From assembly GCA_020137815.1 (NCBI GenBank), contig CM035353.1, forward strand, positions 701,501 to 765,500: a stretch of 64,000 nucleotides of DNA, read 5' to 3'. Source of the stretch: Hormiphora californensis. Its lineage: Eukaryota > Ctenophora > Tentaculata > Cydippida > Pleurobrachiidae. The translations under genes were made by a program, and so were the position numbers. Below, one piece after another: positions 31,405 to 44,900 of this stretch; within the stretch, counting starts at the first letter, position 1; each line of letters begins with the position of its first letter. The notes under the pieces were generated by a model. It searched no databases. It worked only from the letters and a program-made list of their open reading frames with translations, and was not told the origin of the DNA.

Positions 31405-33015
31405 ATGTCTGGTACGAAGAGGCCCCTATCAAGTGTTAATACCACCACGGTACAGCTATCCAGTGGAAACAGCTCCCCTGATGGCAGTAGCTCACCTGGA
31501 TCTGACGAACAGCAGAAAATATCTCCCGCCAAACGGGCCTGTCGACTATCTCCAACAAAAGGTAGGGGTTCGAGGTTTTGATAGTTAACCCCGCTCTGTC
31601 GGATCATTGGCCTCTATTCAAAAATGAGAATGGTATTCTCATTTCTTTCAAATTCTGCGGAGAACCGCGGTCAGAGCATCGGCCTACCAGCATAGTACGG
31701 ACAGTTCAATTAATGTTCTATTTATATTTCTTTATTCTTAACAATCCCCCCCCCTCCTCCTACAGTTGCTGCTAAACCCAAGTTCGTGTCCAAGTTACGG
31801 ATTGCAGTAGTGTGTTCTAGTAATCAGAACCGAAGTATGGAGGCCCATAACCTACTCAAGTTAGTACTAGATTGGGACGTGTCAGTACTGTGTCAGTACT
31901 GTCTCGTGGTTGTGTCAGTACTGCTGTCAGGCCAATACTCTGACAGCAGTATTGTGTCAGTACTGTATTGATTGTGACGTGTCAGTAATGTCTCGGGGTT
32001 GTGTTGCAGCCCTAGATCTCCACCACTGGAGCCATGGAGCTAGCAGCCGGGTGAAAATCAATTAAAACAATTTGGATATATCGTTTAACATGATGTTAAC
32101 TGACACATCTCCACTGCAGGAAGAGAGGGTACAACGTGGAATCGTATGGGACTGGAAGCTGTGTTAAACTACCCGGACCTACCATTGATAAACCTAATGT
32201 GTATGACTTTAGTGTCACTTATGATGAACAACGCCAGGACCTAAAGGTATAGAAACTTTTTGTTTGCTTTGCTCAGACCCAATGGTAGAAAACTTGTTTG
32301 TTTGGTTTGCTCAGACCTAAAAACGATCATCAGACGTGTTTGTCCAGCTCAGATCTGGGACTGTATTAACAGCTGTTTCAACCCCTTGATTGAGACTTAT
32401 AACCAATTATGTATTAAATATATCCCCCCTTACAGCGAAAGGATGTTGCGTTTTACACCCAAAACGGGCTCCTCAACATGTTGGACAGGAATAGGAGGAT
32501 AAAGGCACATCCTGAGAAGTTCCAGGAGTGTAAGGAGGAGTTTGATATTGTTGTTACTTGCCAGGAGAGGGTGTTCGATCAGGTTATTGAACGTAAGTTG
32601 AGGGGGTATTATCAGCTAAGCAGTTTTATTTTTTACCTCCACTGATCCCCCCATGTCTAACCTGCATAGCCCCTTCTCCATATTCCCCCATTTCTAACAG
32701 CTGTGTACCCCTCCCTCCAGATTTCACCAATAACGGTAACATGACGGGTAACATGGCTCACGTCATTAATGTGGAGATAAAGGATAACCATGAGGATGCG
32801 ACCCTTGGTGCTTTTGTTATTCACGATCTCATACGAGAGGTACGTTCCTGTCATGTACCTTGCTTTATTACCATTCTTACCCCCCCTTTCTTAGTTGTCA
32901 CTACATTTTACAATTTAAATATTCGCTGGAACATATAATTATGAACTGTTTTAGTATATGTTCGCAAAAGGCAAGCTTCCCCTCGTCCGACCCGAAGGCC
33001 ATCTCTCTCTCTATC

Positions 33016-33054
<39 letters not shown>

Positions 33055-34185
33055 TTCTGTGCAGTGTGCAGTTCAATGAACTGAGTTCATACCCCTGCAC
33101 AAATTGGGGGCAAATTGTGCAGGGGCCACCCCAAAATTAATCTCTAAGTAATTAATTAATTAATTTTGACTATTCCCACTTTCTGTAGATTATATTATAT
33201 GTTTTATGCATGAAGAACATTCCTAGAAAGTTTCAAGTCGATATTTTAAGCAGAACGGAAAATATAATTTAGTGCATGGGCAAACAAAATGGTGCAAGGG
33301 CACATGTTCAGGGGAAATTTGCACAAATTGTGCAAGGGCAAATTTTGATTAATTTGCCTATAATTAATTACCTAATTGATATATTAATCATACGGCTCTT
33401 CTAGTACTCGTAGTTATGCTACTAGAACATGCATAGAAAGTTTCGTGTCAAAATATTAAACGGTGTGGACACAGTTCGATCATAAAATTGGTGCAAGGGC
33501 TGCCCTTGCACCAATTGCCCTTGCACATTGCCTGCCCTTGCACCAAATTCCATTTTTTGCACGGCTCTAACTAACTAATTAATTAATTTTGACTATTCCC
33601 ACTTTTCGAACATCATCTTTTATGATTAAAGAACATTCCTACAAAGTTTCAAGTCGATATTTTAAGCAGAACGGAAAATAGAATTTGGTGCAAGGGCGCG
33701 GTGCAAGGGACAGAACACGCAATGTGCAAGGGCACGGTGCCCTTGCACCATTTTTAATTACCTATAATTAATTAATTAATTAAAAATTCAAAAATCCGCC
33801 AACGTCATGACACAAAGGAATACTACAAGAACATGCCTACAAAATTTCAAGTCGATATCTCAAACGGTGTGGCCACAATCGTTGACATGTTTTTTGCCCC
33901 CCCCCCCCCCCCCCAAAAAAGGACCTTTCTTTGTTCTTAATAGGGCCGGCATTTTTGGGTTTTTGTGCAAGGGCAAAAATTTTTTTTTCTTTTTTTCGTT
34001 TTTTGCTGTTTTCTTCGGGTCGGAGGTGCCTGCCGGCACCTAAATTAATATACTTACTAACCATCTCCCCATTCTCTCCACAGATCTGCGGAGCCAGTGA
34101 TCACGAGGCAGAGCTAGAAGACATCATCGAAAAGATGGAAGCCAAGAAAAACCAAAAGTTCCTCTATTCCCCCTCGTTTTACTAG
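31405..34185 (+). CDS. SSU72: SSU72 RNA polymerase II CTD phosphatase (6 exons), with N-terminal extension
   Basis: Exons 31405-31561, 31766-31859, 32120-32246, 32436-32592, 32721-32839 and 34084-34185 join in frame to 251 residues (human 194). SSU72 removes Ser5 phosphate from the Pol II C-terminal domain and works with the cleavage/polyadenylation machinery. Seen: the catalytic loop VVCSSNQNRSMEAH (CX5R); SYGTGSCVKLPGP; NVYDFSVTYD; FYTQNGLLNMLDRNRRIK; VTCQERVFDQVIE; VEIKDNHEDATLGAF; and the C terminus FLYSPSFY, all matching the family. Exon 1 adds about 58 residues before the conserved core, Ser/Pro-rich with two basic patches (GTKRPLSS and SPAKRACRLSP) that may be a nuclear signal. Introns 1, 2 and 5 carry repeats; the exon 3 donor region is tandemly repeated. 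Confidence 0.93.
31596..31690. repeat. CTGTC-family element in SSU72 intron 1
   Basis: CTGTCGGATCATTGGCCTCT ... GAGAACCGCGGTCAGAGCATCGGCCTACCAG, a diverged copy. A 23-bp minimal copy, CTGTCAGGCC AATACTCTGACAG, lies at 31924-31946 in intron 2. Confidence 0.65.
32235..32332 (+). repeat. Tandem duplication of the SSU72 exon 3 donor
   Basis: The real boundary GACCTAAAG^GTATAGAAAC is followed 38 bp later by GACCCAATG^GTAGAAAAC and again by GACCTAAAA, with a shared TTTGNTTGCTC spacer. Two and a half units, each containing exon end plus donor. Confidence 0.8.
33001..33060. repeat. (CT)n microsatellite in SSU72 intron 5
   Basis: CTAT/CT-rich tract. Confidence 0.9.
33086..34000. repeat. GTGCAAGGGC-rich repeated region in SSU72 intron 5
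   Basis: About a dozen copies of TTGTGCAAGGGCA or its inverse, including back-to-back palindromes (GGTGCAAGGGCTGCCCTTGC). A block GACTATTCCCACTT ... CAAGTCGATATTTTAAGCAG occurs at 33167 and 33592, and TTAATTAATTAA tracts recur. Ends in a C15 run and a T-rich stretch. Likely a tandemly duplicated unclassified element. Confidence 0.7.
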
Positions 34186-35560
34186 AGCTATACCTGTGCA
34201 TAGACCGGTGAAGGAAGTGCAGGAAATCGTGGTAGAGGACCAAAGAAGGGAGACATGTTTGCCATCTCATGCAGCGATACTTGGGAAGACGGATAAAGAC
34301 TTAAATACCACGTGAAATATTGAGTGATATGTTGATGATGTCAAGAAGAAAAAAGTGAAAAGAGAGCGAGATAACGAGAAATTCATTGGTACAACTACAA
34401 TCTAGAATTCTAGATTGGATTTCTAACAGAAAGAGTTCATGATGAGACATGAATAGATTTCTAAATTCTAACGATATTATTCGGTTATCGTTACTTTTTA
34501 ATAGTTTTTTGTTTGTGATTTTAACTTTTTGCTATCAGCGAAAGAAAAGAGTACCGTGTGTAAGAATACCGGTGGTAAAGATAATATTGGAACCGGCCTG
34601 GCGACCTTTTCCCAATCCCATTTGGTTCAAACTTCCAGTACAAATATACTGAACAGAACAGAACAAGTTAAGGCAGTACCTATTCCAGTTTTCTGTGTGC
34701 AGTCGCCAATTTCGCAGCCCAACCTAAGGGCTAAGGGGTTGCTCTGCCTCTGAACCGCGTTGAAGGGTTGCGCCCCTTAACCCCCTTTGGCCACACCACC
34801 CCCGTCCTCCTCCCCGGTCTCTGTTTGGCACCGTTGGCACCAAACCGGAGTACGGTGCAGGACGGTCTTATCTCAATCTGCTGAGTCTCGATAGTCGATA
34901 TGCAGTACACCGTGCTCTTCAATATACGGAACTACACATTGGAAACTGTTACCTGGTTCCTAAACCCCTGAATATAGGGTCCTAATCTGGCCCCGTCTTA
35001 CCAGACAATTCCCAACAATGCTTTGCATAAATTCTCAGTCGATCTACCATTGCATTTGCACTGCAAATTGTAGTCGACCTTCTGGATGTCTACGTGTGCC
35101 TTGTGACTTTGTTCCGTGCTCGACTACTTCTTTTCTACTCATCGCTGTCAGCAGGTGTTGTCTGGGGCTCAGAACACAGCGTATACTAGGCACTGTTGGA
35201 TACAGTCCCTCATAAGGGTAGCTCATATAATGTGCTTCCTATTTTTTACTCAACACAATTTTTTAGTTCTACTGTGCCAGTATAATTTTACTATACAGGC
35301 CTTTGCACTATTACTTACAATAGCTCATCTTGGCCCTTTATTATACTGTACAGCCGTGTATCACAGGAGTTGATACTGTCTGCAACTTTACTCTGCTCTC
35401 TCTGCCCAAAAGAAGCACGTGCGAAATGAGTTTTCTGGTTCAGCGTGATGCTTGACTGAAGTTTAATCATGTAGGAATGGGTATCAAGGAATGAGGTTTA
35501 GCGATTATTTAGAGAGAATTTCGTTCCGTCCTAAAATAGCTTATATTGAGTGTGTAATAT
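34186..35560. other. Gap: SSU72 3' flank, no gene seen
   Basis: Ordinary AT-rich sequence with short unsupported ORFs on both strands; no recognisable domain or splice chain. Confidence 0.5.
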
Positions 35561-35565
35561 ATATC

Positions 35566-38500
35566 TCGACCAAAACGCGGAGTTTTTACGTCAGCCGACC
35601 CGAAACCGGTTTAAATTTGGCCACCCGCTGGTCTCAGGGCCTCCAAATATGTCAAAATATGTTTAAATTATCATTCTGGGTCATTTAGACCTTTTAATTA
35701 CATGTAATTACCCTTTAATTACATGTAATTACATTTTAATTACATGTAATTACATTTTAATTACATGTAATTACTTTCAATTACATTCCAATTACTTCAG
35801 CACCTCGAGAGCTTTCGAACGCACCCTAGAACACCTTTCTACTCCTTCCAATTGCCGAGTTCTGTATACCCCTTATTTTGACTGTTTTTCGCGTCCTACC
35901 CCTTATAGGTTTGGGTATGGCCATCGCCACACCCCCTATACGTCGCGGGACCTCGAGACCTTTCCAACGAGCCATAGAACACCTCTCTACTACTTCAGGG
36001 GGCTTCAAAACTTTCACTCTAAAAATATCTATGGTTTATGGTTATGGTTTACTCGACCAAAACGCGGAGTTTTTACGTCAGCCGACCCGAAACCGGATTA
36101 AATTTGGCCACCCGCTGGTCTCAGGGCCTCCTAATACGTCAAAATATGTTTAAATTATCATTTGGGATCATGCAGACCTTTTAATTACATGTAATTACCC
36201 TTTAATTACATGTAATTACCCTTTAATTACATGTATAATTACTTCCAATTACATTCCAATTACTTCACCACCTCGAGAGCTTTCGAACGCACCCTAGAAC
36301 ACCTTTCTACTCCTTCTAATTGCCGAGTTCTGTATACCCCTTATTTTGACTGTTTTTCGCGTCCTACCCCTTATAGGTTTGGGTATGGCCATCGCCACAC
36401 CCCCTATACGTCGCGGGACCTCGAGACCTTTCCAACGAGCCATAGAACACCTCTCTACTACTTCAGGGGGCTTCAAAACTTTCACTCTAAAAATATCTAT
36501 GGTTATGGTTATGGTTACTCGACCAAAACGCGGAGTTTTTACGTCAGCCGACCCGAAACCGGATTAAATTTGGGCACCCGCTGGTCTAAGGGTCTCCAAA
36601 TACGTCAAAATATGTTTAAATTATCATTTGGGATCATGCAGACCTTTTAATTACATGTAATTACCCTTTAATTACATGCAATTACATTTTAATTACATGT
36701 AATTACTTCCAATTACATTCCAATTACTTCAGCACCTCGAGAGCTTTCGAACGCACCCTAGAACACCTTTATACTCCTTCTAATTGCCGAGTTCTGTATA
36801 CCCCTTATTTTGACTGTTTTTCGCGTCCTACCCCTTATAGGTTTGGGTTTGGCCATCGCCACACCCCCTATACGTCGCGGGACCTCGAGACCTTTCCAAC
36901 GAGCCATAGAACACCTCTCTACTCCTTCTAATTGCCGAGTTCTGTATACCCCTTATTTTGACTGTTTTTCGCGTCCTACCCCTTATAGGTTTGGGTATGG
37001 CCATCGCCACACCCCCTATACGTCGCGGGACCTCGAGACCTTTCCAACGAGCCATAGAACACCTGTCTACTACTTCAGGGGGCTTCAAAACTTTCACTCT
37101 AAAAATATCTATGGTTTATGGTTTATGGTTGATCGACCAAAACGCGGAGTTTTTACGTCAGCCGACCCGAAACCGGATTAAATTTGGCCACCCGCTGATT
37201 TCAGGGCCTCCAAATATGTCAAAATATGTTTAAATTATCATTCTGGGTCATTTAGACATTTTAATTACATGTAATTACCCTTTAATTACATGTAATTACA
37301 TTTTAATTACATGTAATTACTTCCAATTACATTCCAATTACTTCAGCACCTCGAGATCTTTCGAACGCACCCTAGAACACCTTTCTACTCCTTCCAATTG
37401 CTCCAAATACGTCAAAATATGTTTAAATTATCATTTGGGATCATGCAGACCTTTTAATTACATGTAATACCTTTTAATTACATGTAATTACCCTTTAATT
37501 ACATGTATAATTACTTCACCACCTCGAGAGCTTTCGAACGCACCCTAGAACACCTTTCTACTCCTTCCAATTAAATTGCTCCAAATACGTCAAAATATGT
37601 TTAAATTATCATGTGGGGTCATTTAGACCTTTTGATTACATGTAATTACCCTTTAATTACATGTAATTACCCTTTAATTACATGTAATTACTTCCAATTA
37701 CATTCCAATTACTTCAGCACCTCGAGAGCTTTCGAACGCACCCTAGAACACCTTTCTACTCCTTCCAATTGCCGAGTTCTGTATACCCCTTATTTTGACT
37801 GTTTTTCGCGTCCTACCCCTTATAGGTTTGGGTTTGGCCATCGCCACACCCCCTATACGTCGCGGGACCTCGAGACCTTTCCAACGAGCCATAGAACACC
37901 TCTCTACTCCTTCTAATTGCCGAGTTCTGTATACCCCTTATTTTGACTGTTTTTCGCGTCCTACCCCTTATAGGTTTGGGTATGGCCATCGCCACACCCC
38001 CTATACGTCGCGGGACCTCGAGACCTTTCCAACGAGCCATAGAACACCTGTCTACTACTTCAGGGGGCTTCAAAACTTTCACTCTAAAAATATCTATGGT
38101 TTATGGTTTATGGTTGATCGACCAAAACGCGGAGTTTTTACGTCAGCCGACCCGAAACCGGATTAAATTTGGCCACCCGCTGATTTCAGGGCCTCCAAAT
38201 ATGTCAAAATATGTTTAAATTATCATTCTGGGTCATTTAGACATTTTAATTACATGTAATTACCCTTTAATTACATGTAATTACATTTTAATTACATGTA
38301 ATTACTTCCAATTACATTCCAATTACTTCAGCACCTCGAGATCTTTCGAACGCACCCTAGAACACCTTTCTACTCCTTCTAATTGCCGAGTTCTGTATAC
38401 CCCTTATTTTGACTGTTTTTCGCGTCCTACACCTTATGGGTTTGGGTATGGCCATCGCCACACCCCCTATACGTCGCGGGACCTCGAGACCTTTCCAACG

Positions 38501-40290
38501 AGCCATAGAACACCTCTCTACTACTTCAGGGGGCTTCAAAACTTTCACTCTAAAAATATCTATGGTTATGGTTTATGGTTATGGTTTTATGGTTTTTTTT
38601 TCATCTGGTATTAAGGGCCTGTCGGCTCGGCCCCGTTGTTTTAGTTTTAGGGGGGATGTTTTAGGGGGGATGGGTTGAGTTTGGGTTATATTCGGGTCGG
38701 GGGGCCTTACCAGGCCCCGAACCTCGACCAAAACGCGGAGTTTTTACGTCAGCCGACCCGAAACCGGATTAAATTTGGCCACCCGCTGGTCTCAGGGCCT
38801 CAAAATACGTCAAAATATGTTTAAATAACCTTTTGGGGTCATTTAGACCTTTTAATTACATGTAATTACCCTTTAATTACATGTAATTACATTTTAATTA
38901 CATGTAATTACTTCCAATTACATTCCAATTACTTCAGCACCTCGAGAGCTTTCGAACGCACCCTAGAACACCTTTCTACTCCTTCTAATTGCCGAGTTCT
39001 GTATACCCCTTATTTTGACTGTTTTTCGCGTCCTGCCCCTTATAGGTTTGGGTATGGCCATCGCCACACCCCCTATACGTCGCGGGACCTCGAGACCTTT
39101 CCAACGAGCCATAGAACACCTCTCTTCTACTTCAGGGGGCTTCAAAACTTTCACTCTAAAAATATCTATGGTTATGGTTTATGGTTTTATGGTTTACCTC
39201 GACCAAAACGCGGAGTTTTTACGTCAGCCGACCCGAAACCGGATTAAATTTTGCCACCCGCTGGTCTCAGGGCCTCCAAATGTGTCAAAATATGTCTGAA
39301 TTGTCATTTGGGGTCATTTAGACCTTTTAATTGCATGTAATTACCCTTTAATTACATGTAATTACATTTTAATTACATGTAATTACTTCCAATTACATTC
39401 CAATTACTTCAGCACCTCGAGAGCTTTCGAACGCACCCTAGAACACCTTTCTACTCCTTCTAATTGCCGAGTTCTGTATACCCCTTATTTTGACTGTTTT
39501 TCGCGTCCTACCCCTTATAGGTTTGGGTATGGCCATCGCCACACCCCCTATACGTCGCGGGACCTCGAGACCTTTCCAACGAGCCATAGAACACCTCTCT
39601 ACTACTTCAGGGGGCTTCAAAACTTTCACTCTAAAAATATCTATGGTTTTATGGTTATGGTTATGGTTATGGTTACTCGACCAAAACGCGGAGTTTTTAC
39701 GTCAGCCGACCCGAAACCGGATTAAATTTGGGCACCCGCTGGTCTAAGGGTCTCCAAATACGTCAAAATATGTTTAAATTATCATTTGGGATCATGCAGA
39801 CCTTTTAATTACATGTAATTACCCTTTAATTACATGTAATTACACTTTAATTACATGTAATTACTTCCAATTACATTCCAATTACTTCAGCACCTCGAGA
39901 GCTTTCGAACGCACCCTAGAACACCTTTCTACTCCTTCTAATTGCCGAGTTCTGTATACCCCTTATTTTGACTGTTTTTCGCGTCCTACCCCTTATAGGT
40001 TTAGGTATGGCCATCACCACACCCCCTATACGTCGCGGGACCTCGAGACCTTTCCAACGAGCCATAGAACACCTCTCTACTACTTCAGGGGGCTTCAAAA
40101 CTTTCACTCTAAAAATATCTATGGTTTTATGGTTATGGTTATGGTTATGGTTTTATGGTTTTTTTTCATCTGGTATTAAGGGCCTGTCGGCTCGGCCCCG
40201 TTGTTTTAGTTTTAGGGGGGATGTTTTAGGGGGGATGGGTTGAGTTTGGGTTATATTCGGGTCGGGGGGCCTTGCCAGGCCCCGAATCAT
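35566..40290. repeat. Tandem satellite, about 475-bp unit, 8 main copies
   Basis: Units start TCGACCAAAACGCGGAGTTT at 35566, 36053, 36519, 37133, 38118, 38724, 39199 and 39676. Each has an AT-rich block of TTTTAATTACATGTAATTAC repeats, CTCGAGAGCTTTCGAACGCA, a pyrimidine block, GGTATGGCCATCGCCACACC, and a variable TATGGT/TTATGGTT tail. 36810-37233 and 37795-38218 are nearly identical higher-order copies. A 135-bp insert (TCTGGTATTAAGGGCCTGTC to GCCAGGCCCCGAA) is present at 38589 and 40160. The repeated 63- and 91-codon ORFs are satellite artefacts. Confidence 0.93.
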
Positions 40291-40373
40291 CCTATATGCG
40301 TATATAATGTGTTAACATGTTTTCGTTCATCTGAGAAGAAACAACTTGTTTTATTTACCTACCTATTATAATA

Positions 40374-40587
40374 TTTAGAGCAAAAACTAATTGAAATTAG
40401 TTCGCCAGAAAGGTGGCCCATTTTGAACTTACTCCTTCATTTCCGTCACCTTTGAGTTGAGTCTTCAAAGACATTGAGGTATCCGTAAACTTTTCCGCCT
40501 TCAACTCAAAGGTGACGGAAATGAAGGAGTAAGTTCAAAATGGGCCACCTTTCTGGCGAACTAATTTCAATTAGTTTTTGCTCTAAA
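40374..40587. mobile_element. 214-bp foldback MITE
   Basis: Arms of about 85 bp, nearly perfect: TTTAGAGCAAAAACTAATTG ... CACCTTTGAGTTGA and its inverse; short loop with TCTTCAAAGACATTGAGG. Confidence 0.9.
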
Positions 40588-41997
40588 TTTGTACTCTTTT
40601 TTGGTCGTTTGAGGTCATTTATGACCTCAAACAACTAAGATAATTGTCAACTAAAGTGTTCAAATGTCATTCAAATGTATCCTGGGTTGTAGAAAACTGA
40701 TTTGACGAAATTTTCAAAATTCGACGTCATTTTGACGTCGTGACGTCACACGTGACGTCACGACGACGTAAAAAATTATGACAGACTATTTGTTCAATGA
40801 AGCACTAAACGTGTGAAAAGTTTTAAAGGCCATGGTAGTCAAGAACTGAAGTTATTGCACGAAATGTGAGTTTTTTCGTGGATTTTCACATCACATTTTT
40901 GAGTTCCGACGCGTTTTAAGGTCTAAAAATGACAAGTTAGAGAAATTCGCTATATGGTATCTTAAAGTTCAGACAATTTGCCACTAACGATTTTCCGTCA
41001 AATCAGGAATCAGAATACGTCTTGAGGGTGTTAGAGGCGTTTGAAAATATTTGGTCTGAGATTTTTCAATGACGTCACTTTGTGACGTCATTACGGTCGT
41101 CATAGTGGACATTTTCACTCGAAACCTTAACTAATGCATGCCCCAAACGATTTGCTAACGGATAAAACTTGGTTCAAGCCTCTAGCTAGTATGGTTCGAG
41201 CTACAAGTGTTACACAGTGAAGCGTCTATATCTATCTATATATATATCTATATACCTATCGCCACACTGAATTTTCTGTTTTGGGGGTGGTGTCATAACT
41301 TGCGAACGGAATGAGCTAGCCACTTCAAATTTTTACCTTCAGTAGAGGTCTATGTGAAGCTTCTTAGTACCAAATTTCAGCCTCCTAGCTCATCTGGTCC
41401 CGGAGTTAGGAGGGGTCGAAAAGTGCCAATATGGGCTAAAACTTCAAAATTGTTATATCTACGCTGTTGGCAAGCGGGCCCACTTTTTCGGGAAAAGTTT
41501 TTGGGGGGATGGGATGGGGCCACCTTTGCGCTTGCCAGCGCAGTGATGATCTTATAAACCACCCCCTGCTGATATTTCCCGGAGTCTACTGTGGTATATC
41601 AGATAATTCCCTCCCTCTGTTTTCAGTGCCCATTCGCACCTTTCTAATTCTCCACTAGCCGGGGTTATCTATATTATGTCCACATAACCCTAACACAGAC
41701 AATATTCTCCCAATTGCCCCTCTTTCTCTATCGTAGTTGTGTATGGCCCTCTCTCACCATATCTCACCCCCCCCCCCCTCATTAAACTACTACGAACCAC
41801 ACACTTTAATACAACATTTCTCCCTGTAGCAATATATTGGTCACGAGAGAGAGTTTGATAGCTCCAAACACATAGAACATGACCCTGCGATAAGAACTTG
41901 GAGTCTGCTGATATTTGAAACTCGAGAGCTTGGTACACTGCACCACTACTGCATTGTACACCTCTAGCTCCCTTGCTTGTCCTCCATCTAACAATTC
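40588..41997. other. Gap with clustered TGACGTCA-type palindromes; no gene
   Basis: GACGTCATTTTGACGTCGTG, ACGTCACACGTGACGTCACG (40725-40770) and TGACGTCACTTTGTGACGTCA (41071-41092) are CRE-like palindromes. An AT-rich region follows, then polypyrimidine sequence. No coding support. The SLC2 first exon begins at its right edge. Confidence 0.45.
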
Positions 41998-44900
41998 ATG
42001 GCTGGTGGGGATGACACTACTCCGCTGGTAAGTTGTTTATTAATTGACTAATTAAGTTAATTAATTATAGTACAGATCATGAATCATTGCATGTACTAGA
42101 TGAATGTACCACAGACCACTATCAAGTACCCCCGTTAGTAATAAAAACCCATTCTTAGCTGTCCCTATTCCATCCCCGTTTTAGATTATAATATGTATTA
42201 TCTGGTATTGTTTTAGTTGTATTGTTAATGCGAAATGCTTTGATAATCAAATTCGTAATTTAATTCTCGCTGTTGATTTGTAAAATTGGATGCCTGCTCT
42301 GACAGTGTCAGGGGCCACAAACTACTGTCAGTGAAAGTGTAGTTCACCCCTCATTCAGTGACCCCTCATTCTGTGACAATGGCATTGTCATGTGTGTGCT
42401 GTCTGGCGGCGCTGCAGACCCCAATTTGGTTCTCAAACAGTGCGCTCAGATAGGGTTGGCGGCGCCAGGCAACATGTGAATGTGACTTGTTGTCCTGTAT
42501 AGCTTGTGTATTCACATGGTGTTTATGCAAGTGTTTTGTTACTACACTCTCGACACTATAACCAAATTCGTGTGTGTAACCTAGTTCGTGTAACCTAGTT
42601 CGTGTAACCAAATTCGTGTAACCAAATTCGTGTGTGTAACCTAGTTCGTGTAACCTAGTTCGTGTAACCAAATTCGTGTAACCAAATTCGTGTGTGTAAC
42701 CTAGTTCGTGTGTGTAACCTAGTTCGTGTAACCTAGTTCGTGTAACCAAATTCGTGTAACCAAATTCGTGTGTGTAACCTAGTTCGTGTAACCAAATTCG
42801 TGTAACCAAATTCGTGTGTGTAACCAAATTCGTGTAACCAAATTCGTGTGTGTAACCTAGTTCGTGTAACCAAATTCGTGTAACCAAATTCGTGTGTGTA
42901 ACCTAGTTCGTGTAACCAAATTCGTGTAACCAAATTCGTGTGTGTAACCAAATTCGTGTGTAACCTAGTTCGTGTAACCTAGTTCGTGTGTGTAACCTAG
43001 TTCGTGTAACCTAGTTCGTGTAACCAAATTCGTGTGTGTAACCTAGTTCGTGTAACCAAATTCGTGTAACCAAATTCGTGTGTGTAACCTAGTTCGTGTA
43101 ACCAAATTCGTGTGTGTAACCTAGTTCGTGTAACCAAATTCGTGTAACCAAATTCGTGTGTGTAACCAAATTCGTGTGTAACCTAGTTCGTGTAACCTAG
43201 TTCGTGTGTGTAACCTAGTTCGTGTAACTCTGTTTATGTAGCCAAACTAGTTCGTGTAACCTATAGTTCACGTGTAACCCATAGTTGGCTTAGCCTGAAG
43301 ATTGTGCTAGGCAATGCATGAGAGTAGCCTATATAGTGTGTGACTGAAAAAAGGATATAGTAATGTACAACGTGGGGTCCCCGTCACGTCCACTTGCCCA
43401 AAATATTTATATCCAAATACTAGCTACTCTCCCCTTCACACTCACACACATACCAGTTCGCATGGAAATAGCTGACAACCTAGATGATGTCTTGTTATTA
43501 CATTCCGATCAGCTAGAAGATGATGCGGCTGTGGGGCATGAAATATTTCCCAGTAGCACTGATTCAGGCATCTCCCTCCCTTCTGCTAATCCTGCCGCTC
43601 CACGGGTAAGCGAGTTAATTAAGCATGGCTATAATATAGAGCTACTGCACACAGCAAACCGAGCTGAGAACTACCCCCCCCCCCTGAGTCGTGGAGAACT
43701 ACCCCCCCCCCCCATGAGTCGTGGAGAACTACCCCCCCCCCCCCATGAGTCGTGGAGAACTACCCCCCCCCATCATGAGTTGTGGAGAACTACCCCCCCC
43801 CCCCAATGAGTCGTGGAGAACTACCCCCCCCCCCCCCCGGTGCCCAGATATTGCAAATACCCAAGAGATTAATGCCCTTAATTTGGCAGCAAATTAAAGG
43901 CGAGGCAGCATATTGGACAAGCTGCCTAGTAGTCAGCAGTTCAATAAATATCGCTGTCGGCAGTAATAAATGTACTAGGGGCCAGGGCTTAATCTTTATA
44001 AATCATTTAGATAGTTTTTAAAAAAGTGTCCCACCCGGGAACGGTCGGGAATCGAACCCGGGCCTCACGCGTCAGAGTGGAGGCAGCACAGGCAGCACAA
44101 ATTTACCCCATATTTACATAGAAAATTTAGCCTCATTTTATGCAATATCAGTTTTACTTTTCCGGCTATTATATTCGAAGAAGTATTCCAAACACGAATA
44201 TGAAGGAAATAAACAAATTGAACGTCACAAATTTTCTTAATCTTTCTGCTGCCTCGGGTACCATTATTTGCCGATTTTTTGGCTATTCCCGCCCATCTAC
44301 CCATCCAATTTGGTAATATTCGGTGCAGGGACATCCACAGTATCGATAAACAAGTGCCTAAACCGATAAACGGGGAAAACCGGTAAAACTTAGCATGATA
44401 TAGAAGGCAGCATGCATGAGGCAGCACGTATTTAGCTTAATTAAGATAGATCCGTGCTGCCGGCAGCACGAGTTCGATTCCCGACCGGGCCCGGGTGGGA
44501 CAATTTTTTTAAATTTTTTTCAAACTTTATAAATGATTTATAAATGATTTCTAAAAACTTTCTAGACATTTATTTTACTAGGCAGCAAAATCGTCGATTT
44601 TTGAGACAAAGTTAGCAGCATATTTGACTTTTGAAAATCGTATTTATCTAAAATTTTGAAAATCCGGGCACCGGGCCCCCCCCCCCCCCCCCCAATGAGT
44701 CATGACCTCGTTTTGCTGTACCCTCTGCTCCATTTGCAATCGTAGCAATTGAGCACCCTTGGCCTTACTATTTATGAGTTTATACGTACTGTAGTACTTT
44801 TTAATTTTATAGCACTTTTTATAGCACTTTTTATAGCACTTTTCTGAATTGCTCTCTTATCTTCTGGTTCGTGGTTGTGTTTAAACATGTTTGTGATCAT

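Noticed and set aside
35826-40107. Repeated 63-codon minus and 91-codon plus ORFs as a gene family
   Set aside because: They recur once per satellite unit in both strands; no independent evidence of coding.
42366-42951. 173-codon minus-strand ORF of repeated LGYTHEFGYTNLV
   Set aside because: Translation of the CTAGTTCGTGT/CAAATTCGTGT satellite; no start context or splice support.
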